From Candidatus Aminicenantota bacterium (GTDB lineage: Bacteria; Acidobacteriota; Aminicenantia; UBA2199), in the NCBI GenBank assembly GCA_024644125.1, contig JAHELQ010000101.1, positions 1 to 13,246 on the forward strand: a stretch of 13,246 nt of DNA, given 5' to 3'. Position 1 is the stretch's first letter. Each line of letters opens with the position of its first letter. The translations under genes were made by a program, and so were the position numbers. The notes under the pieces are model-generated. The model worked only from the letters and a program-made list of their open reading frames with translations. It was not told the origin of the DNA and ran no database searches. Below are positions 9,401-12,120 of the stretch, one piece after another.

Positions 9401-10908
9401 ACGGAGTGGCGACGCCGAAAACCGGCAAGGGGGACTCGGAGCTCTCCATGAAACGGATGGAATTTTTCGAACACAGCAATTATGACTTCAATATTCTGGT
9501 GTCGTTGAAAAATAGAATTAAAATCCGGGTGAACTTCGATTCCCGGGTGTACGAAGAAGATTTGGTCGAGGCAGTGCTACGAGATGTTGAGGCCACAGTG
9601 AACGGCATATTGGCGAATCCTGACCTTCCGGTAGACGATATACCACTGTCGCCGCCGTACGTTCCGTTGTCTGAGACGGACGAGTCAGAGGTTTCTTCGG
9701 CGGCGGTGCAAACCGAATGGATATACAAAGGAGACTATCGTCCCGCTGAGGCGCAGATAAGAGCCAGCCGGTTGATGGCCGGGTATCCCCTCCTGCGCAG
9801 TTCGCTGCGGTTGCGGAATGGAGGGTTGGCTTTGAGAATCCATGACGCCGGCCAGGTGGTGGCGGATGAAGCCGTCAACGGAGATCTTGTTGCCGTGATT
9901 CCAGCCGGGGAACCGCCGTTGTGGCGGGTGGAGATCCAAAAACTGGCCCCTCGGGAATGGCGGTTTGGGGTGTCCAGTCATCCGGTGGTTTTGGGCGAGC
10001 TCTCCCACCGTTTGTTGGTGGCGGGGCTGTTGGCCTCTGACAACGAGGCCGGCGAAACCGGGCCTGTGGAAGATGGCAATGGGAACGCGCGGTATGCGGT
10101 TTCCGGGACGGAACAGACCGTTTATTGGACCAGGCTTTTTTCCCGTCCCCTTCAGCCGTTGGCGTTGGCGGGGGAATTCCCGGAGACACAGCCTGCGGGT
10201 TTTGCCACTGTCTTTGTGGACAGGGAATTGGAAGCGGAGCTTCTGGCCAGCTTGCGGGATGCGGTGGCCCAGTTGGGGCAGGAAATGGATGTGTTTTGCC
10301 TGACGGTATTTCAGGTGTTGATGTCTAAATATAGCGGCCGCAAGGATCTATTGGTGGGAACGCGCCGCAAACCGGCGGCTTTGGCGCCGGGGATGTTGGA
10401 AAAACGTCTGGCGGCGCGGGCGGATTGCGGAAACGATCCATCCTTCAAAGAGCTTTTGGCCCGGACGGCGGAACAATGGCGAGCTCAGGAACGATTCGGG
10501 CAGCGGGCGCTGGACCGGTTTATGAAGCAATATAGAGAGGTTAATCGTTTGAACGGAGATTTATTGGCTGAGGCGGTGTTCCGCTTTAGCGATGACCGCA
10601 GTCTGCCGGAGCCGGAAGCGCGGTTCTGTCAAGCGCCGGAGACGGTGGTTGAGCGCCCCGAGTCTCTATTGATGGATTGCGTGTGGCAGCGTGATGGTTT
10701 GGAACTCAAGCTTTGGTTCGCCTCCGATTGTTTCACCAAAGATTCTGCGTCCAGGATATTGGATCATTTTGTGAGAATTCTGTCCATGGTGGTGGCACAG
10801 CCGGAGATTCAATTGGCGGATATCGAATTGGCGGCGGATCTGCAGTCTGGCACTGCTGAGACGGAGAAGGCCCCGGTATCGAAACCCACGATCCAATTCG
10901 ATTTTTAA
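1..10908 (+). CDS. Multimodular NRPS with radical SAM/B12 insert (5'-partial)
   Basis: This gene enters the window already open (frame 1 from base 1) and ends at TAA 10906-10908, giving 3635 visible residues. Its true start lies upstream, because the first codons already encode the C-terminal part of a condensation domain. Domain order is C(partial)-A1 split by a radical SAM and a B12-binding-like domain-PCP-C-A2-PCP-E-C-degenerate C-like domain-short tail. It is a cytosolic thiotemplate synthetase: A domains adenylate amino acids, PCPs carry them on phosphopantetheine, C domains form peptide bonds and E epimerises. The visible part should add an Asn-derived residue, then a D-residue, and hand over to the next protein, since it ends with C domains and no following A-PCP. 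The PP-loop gene starts 29 bases downstream, probably in the same operon. Base composition of the insert looks like its flanks by eye, so it is probably not a recent acquisition. NRPS identity is certain; the product is unknown. Confidence 0.97.
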   Translation, partial: ANDRTFKQLLLQARQMIVEANKHQNYPIETLVKKLGLNLDGETFPLFDTAILLTNVHEKSYLAHIPLNTLFAFHYDEETDTIECRVDYNGNLYLPGSIQRFCRHFTTLLEQAVSQPQALLREIDLLSPEESESIVHTFNRTANEWEPGMDNLASLFEAQAERTPDRIACIDVDEHLFISYGELDRLSSEAAAGLWEHGVGPEKIVAILERRNSQLLIWLLAVIKAGGAFIPIDPATPPKRIRAMLADARPFLIITNSGLWGKYFLPDPWKTVEASAKPYVCVPRGQIKNFDSLPMMDRSLIDYEKYIKFIGVAPVRNCITLQATRGCPYQCAYCSRTWPKTHVFRSGEHIFEEVKMYYDMGFRRFAFVDDIFNLDCNNSERFFRLLIKHKMKLRLFFPSGMRGDILTRDYIDLMVEAGLSGLPLALETASPRLQKLIKKHLHLDRFRQNLDYITQTHPQVILELCTMHGFPSESEEEALMTMDFLLNTKWVHFPYINILKIWPNTEMETLALDCGITPDAIERSENLAYHQLPDILPFEKRFTLEYQSKFLNDYFLSRERLLHVLPHQMKVMTENEMVQKYDSYLPATIRDFQQLLGFLGINQQELGGLSCVPEERYAVTNVNKSLKKRFGVHRADEQALKILVLDVSQYFNSTKGDENVYDVVEVPLGGMFLVTYLHQRFGSAVQGKVWKAGIDYDSFDELRDLLQEFQPDIIGVRALTLYKSFFHQTISLIRQWGLSAPVIAGGPYVTSDCTTVLRDRNIDLAVLGEGELTLGHIVELMLERANRDLPEDDLLKTIPGIAFYEKKVREELLGMPVMCHDVDSPPANLDIPAAGAAPQVSASHLAYIIFTSGSTGRMKGVMLEHKGIANYLQWANMHYFQGKGSNLPLYSSISFDLTLTSLFLPLFTGNAVVAFSGENKDLLTEDVVRHPAISGIKLTPSHLKLLLTQDNHANAVRTIIVGGEELETDLSARAWRHFDQKAEIYNEYGPTEATVGCTVFRFDPTDLSRRGVPIGSPIANMRNYVLDAAGKSMPYGAVGELVVGGHGIARGYLNNPEQTALVFVKDAFSAEAGDRLYKTGDLCGFLPQGVIEYAGRRDHQVKIRGFRIELGEIEAALCRHPLVREAVVIDGKDANGDKYLLGYYIPTDASRESRDLNAGRDVLKLKEFLLVGLPDYMIPSFFIPIDEIPLTVNGKLDRSRLKGPESMDYSDYYVPPEDDYQKRMVALWADLLAVDAAKIGIEANFFDMGGHSLKAVRLVARIQREFLVKVTLADIFECQLLKELAARVRQSARENFVPLEPVEKKDYYALSSAQKRMFVLQRMMGDDTVYNMPYAIPLKEPVDPERLQRTFDALIQRHESLRTVFLLNGDQPVQKVSDNVPFKIEVKEVAESRLAEAKQAFIKPFDLSRPPLLRVCLLKVVAAEPCQVMMFDLHHIINDGVSQDILTYEFFTLMNGGELSPLKFQYKDFSEWQQTPEQQRALERQRNYWLRQFQDGVPVLDLPLDYPRSLDRSYDGETLHFTVEGDQVAALRALTAQTGATMFMCAISAFYILLSRLSGQEDIVVGTAVAARCHDDLQNVIGMFVNTLALRLRPLGDMSISGFLESVKENTLKAFENQEYPFEQLVDSLDLERDTSRNPVFDVIFSFQNLHDRAKLSENKGFADHSGSFKTGYSHSKFDMTLGGRESGQRMIFFIEYCIRLFKRETVSRFIGYFKNILAAYVADPSLKIGEIAMIPEEERRKVLIDWNNTDRDIEDSLTLDRLIARQARETPHRAALVMEDASLTYESMEARAVRFAEELSGCGVRRGDIVAILAHNSIEMMIAVIGLLKIGAPYLGLDPYTPDERVAVILADSAVSAMLINREFSRRVPAEIGCLYLDESAAAMTESPAPTVSFESSIAGDLAYIVYTSGSTGIPKGVMVEHRNAVNYLLWAKERFMNNVVGNWPVFSALSVDFTLTPMFVPIISGYAVHLYRVDKDSHALARIVENPNLSNILVTPSHLRLMKTLPTERSSLKSLMVGGEAFPSGLAAEAYGMFPSGVELFNAYGPSEITVASSSYRLDPEETYGETVPIGFPTANCRNYVLDCHMQPVPVGVAGEIYISGRSVARGYLNRPDITAERFLIDPFNPGQRMYRSGDLGRWTVEGALVHLGRIDSQVKVNGHRIELEEIQSRLVAYDGVESGVVVPQKKENGEVFLCAYIVAAGETKMKGGDFSGLRAFLGDYLPHFMVPMHFELLEVFPMTASGKVDIKALPLPHFAGGGRGSFQAPGNELEDLLADIWRAVLGKESISVHDNFFFSGGDSIKAIQIGARMNKAGYKITIQDIFRSPTIAELAKRMSTTSRIADQQAVVGAMPLLPVQKRFFELYQTSGYHFNMAVMLRWFEPLSEARVREIFGALQAHHDALRITFSKRDGVIEQINRDTELPLRLEVFDLKGKNDASKRLADGVNRLQAGFALEAGPLMALGLFYLDDGDRLAVIIHHLVADAFSLRILFEDITTLFRSGPLPLKTDSFKTWAGVVADYAQSPEVKDHLNYWKELDLKGCDVIPRDCEQGGNLVSSCETLSFVLDEQETQSLTSQAREKLLTAIAAGFGQIFGIRRLAVTLEGHGREQIAGDIDVSRTVGWFTTLYPLALETGSGGDVSVLLETVKEALEKIPGNGFTYGLLRYMAGDGSLAGLPAEAEPRVVFNYLGQLDSDLLDLPFRVATESAGDIRPNSMKREFDFEISAMIRDHCLKLSIVYSREQYETGTIAALGKHIETGLRELATVQIRDTEEMYSLSPMQEGMFFHHLYNQDSTAYNGQISYRFKGDLNVEILRRSLWQLFKRHDILRTAFIHSGKRRPLQVVMPRREPELTYQDLRHLPEQRWIEREVALVRDRELKRGFDLEREVLLRVTVLQVLDDEFEFIWMNHHIIMDGWCMGIVMNDLLDMYRALVQGESYSLPPVVPYKNYLQWLERQDREMSIAYWTDYLAGYDTPAALPRLLSPADRESGQQMGRRETAYYLDEETTATLRQWAAAHQVTLNAILQSVWGVVLGRLNGGRDVVFGAVVSGRPTSLPGVESMVGLFINTVPVRVCWSEGQSFDQLARQMFSSSIQGEPHHYCTLADIQAVSELKQGLLNHILVFENYPLPKDLDGVATPKTGKGDSELSMKRMEFFEHSNYDFNILVSLKNRIKIRVNFDSRVYEEDLVEAVLRDVEATVNGILANPDLPVDDIPLSPPYVPLSETDESEVSSAAVQTEWIYKGDYRPAEAQIRASRLMAGYPLLRSSLRLRNGGLALRIHDAGQVVADEAVNGDLVAVIPAGEPPLWRVEIQKLAPREWRFGVSSHPVVLGELSHRLLVAGLLASDNEAGETGPVEDGNGNARYAVSGTEQTVYWTRLFSRPLQPLALAGEFPETQPAGFATVFVDRELEAELLASLRDAVAQLGQEMDVFCLTVFQVLMSKYSGRKDLLVGTRRKPAALAPGMLEKRLAARADCGNDPSFKELLARTAEQWRAQERFGQRALDRFMKQYREVNRLNGDLLAEAVFRFSDDRSLPEPEARFCQAPETVVERPESLLMDCVWQRDGLELKLWFASDCFTKDSASRILDHFVRILSMVVAQPEIQLADIELAADLQSGTAETEKAPVSKPTIQFDF
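430..774 (+). other. Adenylation domain A1, N-terminal segment (cores A1-A2)
   Basis: Core A1 is seen as ISYGELD near 532-552 and core A2 as IKAGGAFIPIDP at 667-702. The reading continues through the usual RIRAMLADARPFLIIT segment, then leaves the A-domain pattern near base 775. A3 and the rest of the domain resume only after about 1.65 kb of inserted coding sequence, in the same frame and without a stop. Confidence 0.93.
775..1830 (+). other. Radical SAM domain inserted in A1 between cores A2 and A3
   Basis: The CxxxCxxC signature (RGCPYQCAYC) has its cysteines at 979-981, 991-993 and 1000-1002. This motif ligates the 4Fe-4S cluster that cleaves S-adenosylmethionine. It is preceded by FDSLPMMDRSLIDY near 868-909, resembling the 'LDxLPxPdrdl' linker that precedes the radical SAM core in B12-dependent radical SAM proteins. 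It is followed by GMRGDILTRDYIDLMVEAGL and LALETAS (about 1198-1290) and MHGFPSESEEEAL (about 1399-1437), which match the strand/helix landmarks of that class. A helical tail with YDSYLPATIRDF near 1741-1776 closes it. The closest relatives would be class B (cobalamin-type) radical SAM enzymes, many of which are methyltransferases. The substrate is inferred to be the Asn activated or carried by this module. Exact domain edges are approximate. Confidence 0.92.
1912..2445 (+). other. B12-binding-like Rossmann domain, C-terminal to the radical SAM core
   Basis: After KILVLDVSQYF (about 1921-1953), the segment has LGGMFLVTYLHQRF near 2002-2043, FQPDIIGVRALT at 2125-2160, VIAGGPYVT at 2224-2250, a GEGELTL loop starting 2302, and PGIAFYEKK near 2395-2421. 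This is the landmark series of the cobalamin-binding domain of class B radical SAM enzymes (G..YLA.., PDIVG.S, GGPH, GEGE). The DxHxxG lower-ligand motif is absent; many B12 radical SAM enzymes bind cobalamin without it. The order is reversed relative to the usual B12-then-radical SAM layout. Whether cobalamin is actually bound cannot be told from sequence. Confidence 0.82.
2446..3615 (+). other. Adenylation domain A1, C-terminal segment (A3-A10), predicted Asn
   Basis: All remaining cores are present: A3 FTSGSTGRMKG at 2548-2580 (Met where Pro is usual), A4 FDLTLTS, A5 NEYGPTE, A6 GELVVGGHGIARGYL, A7 YKTGDL, A8 GRRDHQVKIRGFRIELGEIE, A9 LPDYMIP, and A10 NGKLDR with the catalytic Lys at 3583-3585. 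Reading the ten binding-pocket positions against GrsA by eye gives D-L-T-K-I-G-E-V-G-K, which matches the Asn code (DLTK[L/I]GEVGK). The domain therefore looks catalytically complete despite the insertion. Confidence 0.88.
3640..3870 (+). other. Peptidyl carrier protein PCP1
   Basis: The phosphopantetheine motif FFDMGGHSLKA has its attachment Ser at 3754-3756. It carries the Asn-derived residue and is followed by an ordinary LCL-type condensation domain. Confidence 0.95.
3905..5220 (+). other. Condensation domain C2, LCL type
   Basis: It opens with YYALSSAQKRMFVLQ and has an intact active site, HHIINDG, at 4300-4320. Later landmarks include NYWLRQF, GMFVNTLALR and NQEYPFEQLV. The start motif and the preceding PCP without an E domain fit an LCL domain joining two L-configured partners, so the Asn-derived residue should remain L. 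Confidence 0.93.
5250..6770 (+). other. Adenylation domain A2, specificity uncertain
   Basis: Cores are A1 LTYESM, A2 LKIGAPYLGLDP (divergent from LKAGxAYxPIDP), A3 YTSGSTGIPKG, A5 NAYGPSE (Ser for Thr), A6 GEIYISGRSVARGYL, A7 YRSGDL, A8 GRIDSQVKVNGHRIELEEI, A9 LPHFMVP, and A10 ASGKVD with Lys at 6736-6738. The pocket read by eye is D-F-T-L-M-G-A-V-A-K, which does not match a code I know exactly. The LMGAV part recalls codes of Phe/Trp-type domains, so a hydrophobic or aromatic residue is a weak guess. Confidence 0.92.
6800..7015 (+). other. Peptidyl carrier protein PCP2
   Basis: The motif FFFSGGDSIKAIQ has its attachment Ser at 6904-6906. The GGDS form, with Asp before Ser, is typical of carrier proteins that feed an epimerisation domain, and an E domain follows directly. 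Confidence 0.95.
7045..8310 (+). other. Epimerisation domain (E)
   Basis: E-domain landmarks appear in order: LLPVQKRFF, HHLVADA at 7438-7458 (the Gly-to-Ala form is common in E domains), EGHGRE near 7816-7833, RTVGWFTTLYPL near 7858-7893, and FNYLGQL near 8059-8079. The usual SW after HHxxxDx is SL here. It should convert the residue loaded by A2 to the D form on PCP2, which agrees with the DCL-type domain that follows. Confidence 0.93.
8320..9654 (+). other. Condensation domain C3, DCL type
   Basis: It starts with YSLSPMQEGMFFHHLY at 8326-8373, the opening typical of DCL domains after E domains, and has an intact HHIIMDG at 8728-8748. GLFINTVPVR lies near 9190-9219. It should take the peptidyl chain ending in a D-residue as donor. 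No A or PCP follows on this protein, so the acceptor must be supplied in trans, most simply by the downstream NRPS. Confidence 0.92.
9655..10834 (+). other. Degenerate C-like domain at the C-terminus
   Basis: A second condensation-fold domain follows C3 directly. Its N-lobe lacks the opening SxAQxRxxFL segment and begins at a TEWIYKGDY strand (about 9712). A YPLLRSSLRL helix follows, and where HHxxxDG is expected it has SHPVVLG at 9976-9996: the second His is kept, while the first His and the Asp are lost. The C-lobe follows (YWTRLF, SKYSGRKD at 10324-10347, final HFVRILSMV helix). Peptide-bond catalysis is doubtful. It could be a recruiting or docking platform, as the degenerate X domain is in glycopeptide synthetases; that role is inference. 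Confidence 0.8.
10835..10905 (+). other. C-terminal tail of NRPS 1 ending IQFDF
   Basis: After the last C-fold helix, about 20 residues rich in Glu, Thr, Pro and Lys lead to the terminal PTIQFDF. The downstream PP-loop protein ends in a very similar Glu-rich stretch and VVIDFDF. The last 12 bases including the stop differ at one position (ttcgatttttaa versus ttcgatttttga). A short linear docking motif is the simplest reading. Confidence 0.6.
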
Positions 10909-10924
10909 CCGCCGGCCATGAAAT

Positions 10925-10930
10925 GAGGAG
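10925..10930 (+). promoter_or_regulatory. Ribosome binding site of the PP-loop gene
   Basis: GAGGAG lies seven bases before ATG 10938 in the 29-base gap after the NRPS stop. It is a strong Shine-Dalgarno sequence and supports this start codon. Confidence 0.85.
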
Positions 10931-10937
10931 TTGAAGA

Positions 10938-12038
10938 ATGGCGATATGCAAAACCTGTGTGCTTCCCGACACCTACGAGGGAATCGAGTTTGATGAAAAT
11001 GGTGTGTGCAATTATTGTCGGGATGCGGAAAAAGCTAATAATCATGAGGATAGCCGGGATTTTTTCAGCGAGGAAGAACTGGCCGCGCGTCTGGCTCAAT
11101 ACAGGGATCCCCGCAACAAATACGATGTGTTGGTTCCTTTGAGTGGAGGCGTGGATTCCTGCAACGCCTTGCTCACTATTGTGGAGACTTTCGGCTTGCG
11201 AGCGTTGGCGTTTCACAACGATCAGGGCTACGAGGATCCCCAGGCCACGGAAAACGCCAGGGAGATCTGCCGGGCGCTTGATGTGGATCTTATCGTGGCC
11301 CAACAGGAATTCGGGTTCATGCGTAAACTCTACAAATATATCAATGAATCCCGGATCACGGGTTTGAATAGTTGTTATGTGTGCGGCAATATTCTGTATA
11401 TCAACGCAATCGAAGTGGCGGATCATTATGGTGTTCCTTTGATTATCAACGGCTATTCCAAAGGTCAGAGCCGGCAAATCAACGATCAGAACTCCGGCAT
11501 CGGCCATCTGGACAAAATGGTAGCCATGATCGAGGCGACGGGAGACAGCGAGTTCGCCAACGCCTTCATGAAGAAATTTGAGATTTTAGATAAACGGATC
11601 CCTTATCGGAGTAAACAGGATCTCCAAAAACCGCCGGACCCTGGGAAGATTTTGTTCATCCCCTTCTATATATTCGATTTTTACAAGCTGGACAAAAGCG
11701 CTCTCCGGGAACGGATTGTGTCCAGATGCGATTGGCGTCCCATGACAAACAGTTATCCCCGTCGCACCACCAATTGTTTCATGATCTGGTTGAATTCCTA
11801 TATGGATCTCAAAAAAATGGGATATACCTGTTATCACTCCGAATACGCTGAGCATGTCAGGCAAGGGGAGATCTCCCGGGAGCAGGCGTTGGATGATTTG
11901 CGGTTCGAGCCTCCCGAGGGGTTGGTGGAAAAGCTGGCCCGGGAGGTGAACATGGACTTGTCGCTGCTGGAGAACGTCGAAAGACCGCCGGAATCCGAGG
12001 AACAGGCGGGTGGGGTGGTCATTGATTTCGATTTTTGA
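10938..12038 (+). CDS. PP-loop N-acetyl sugar amidotransferase-like enzyme (WbpG-type)
   Basis: This 366-residue cytosolic protein belongs to the adenine nucleotide alpha-hydrolase / PP-loop ATP pyrophosphatase superfamily. The PP-loop SGGVDS is at residues 69-74 (11142-11159). The N-terminus has paired cysteines C4/C7 and C24/C27 in CKTCVLPDTYEGIEFDENG, then CNYC, the opening typical of N-acetyl sugar amidotransferases and a probable zinc site. A further pair, C146/C149 (SCYVCG), and a C-terminal RQGEISREQAL segment also fit that family. Known members use ATP to activate an acetamido carbonyl by adenylation and replace the oxygen with ammonia-derived nitrogen, giving an amidine on a sugar. 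No sugar genes are visible here, so the target is more likely an amide of the peptide or of the Asn side chain. Sulfur insertion giving a thioamide is an alternative. A tail beyond the catalytic domain ends VVIDFDF, like the upstream NRPS. Family assignment is good; substrate and reaction are inferred. Confidence 0.88.
   Translation: MAICKTCVLPDTYEGIEFDENGVCNYCRDAEKANNHEDSRDFFSEEELAARLAQYRDPRNKYDVLVPLSGGVDSCNALLTIVETFGLRALAFHNDQGYEDPQATENAREICRALDVDLIVAQQEFGFMRKLYKYINESRITGLNSCYVCGNILYINAIEVADHYGVPLIINGYSKGQSRQINDQNSGIGHLDKMVAMIEATGDSEFANAFMKKFEILDKRIPYRSKQDLQKPPDPGKILFIPFYIFDFYKLDKSALRERIVSRCDWRPMTNSYPRRTTNCFMIWLNSYMDLKKMGYTCYHSEYAEHVRQGEISREQALDDLRFEPPEGLVEKLAREVNMDLSLLENVERPPESEEQAGGVVIDFDF
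11960..12035 (+). other. C-terminal tail of the PP-loop protein ending IDFDF
   Basis: Beyond the conserved RQGEISREQAL region and a last Asp/Leu-rich helix, the protein adds a Pro/Glu-rich segment (PPESEEQAGG) and the terminal VVIDFDF. The layout of a flexible acidic linker plus a short hydrophobic/Asp end repeats the NRPS 1 tail and is not, as far as I know, a feature of the sugar amidotransferase family. Confidence 0.6.
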
Positions 12039-12120
12039 TTCTCCCTAATTTAATTTGGAAATAGTGTCCTAATGACTTTAAACGAGAATTTATTATTATC
12101 CACCAAAAAATATGAAAAGC
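12031..12120 (+). other. AT-rich junction before and at the start of NRPS 2
   Basis: Counting by eye gives 23 G/C in 90 bases (about 26%), against roughly 55% around it. It covers the end of the PP-loop gene, the 33-base gap and the first codons of the second NRPS. I see no stem-loop terminator. It could ease translation initiation or mark an old recombination point; neither is shown. Confidence 0.6.

Noticed and set aside
10918..10926. ATG at 10918 (Met-Lys-stop) as an upstream mini-frame
   Set aside because: It has only two codons and no ribosome site of its own; the strong GAGGAG serves ATG 10938.
10909..10937. Transcription terminator between NRPS 1 and the PP-loop gene
   Set aside because: Only 29 bases, with no stem followed by a T run; the GC-rich ccgccggcc does not form a terminator-like hairpin.
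12022..12056. Promoter-like TTGATT (12022-12027) and TAATTT (12046-12051) with 18-base spacing before NRPS 2
   Set aside because: AT-rich sequence produces such matches readily, the -35 box overlaps the end of the PP-loop gene, and short gaps favour one operon.
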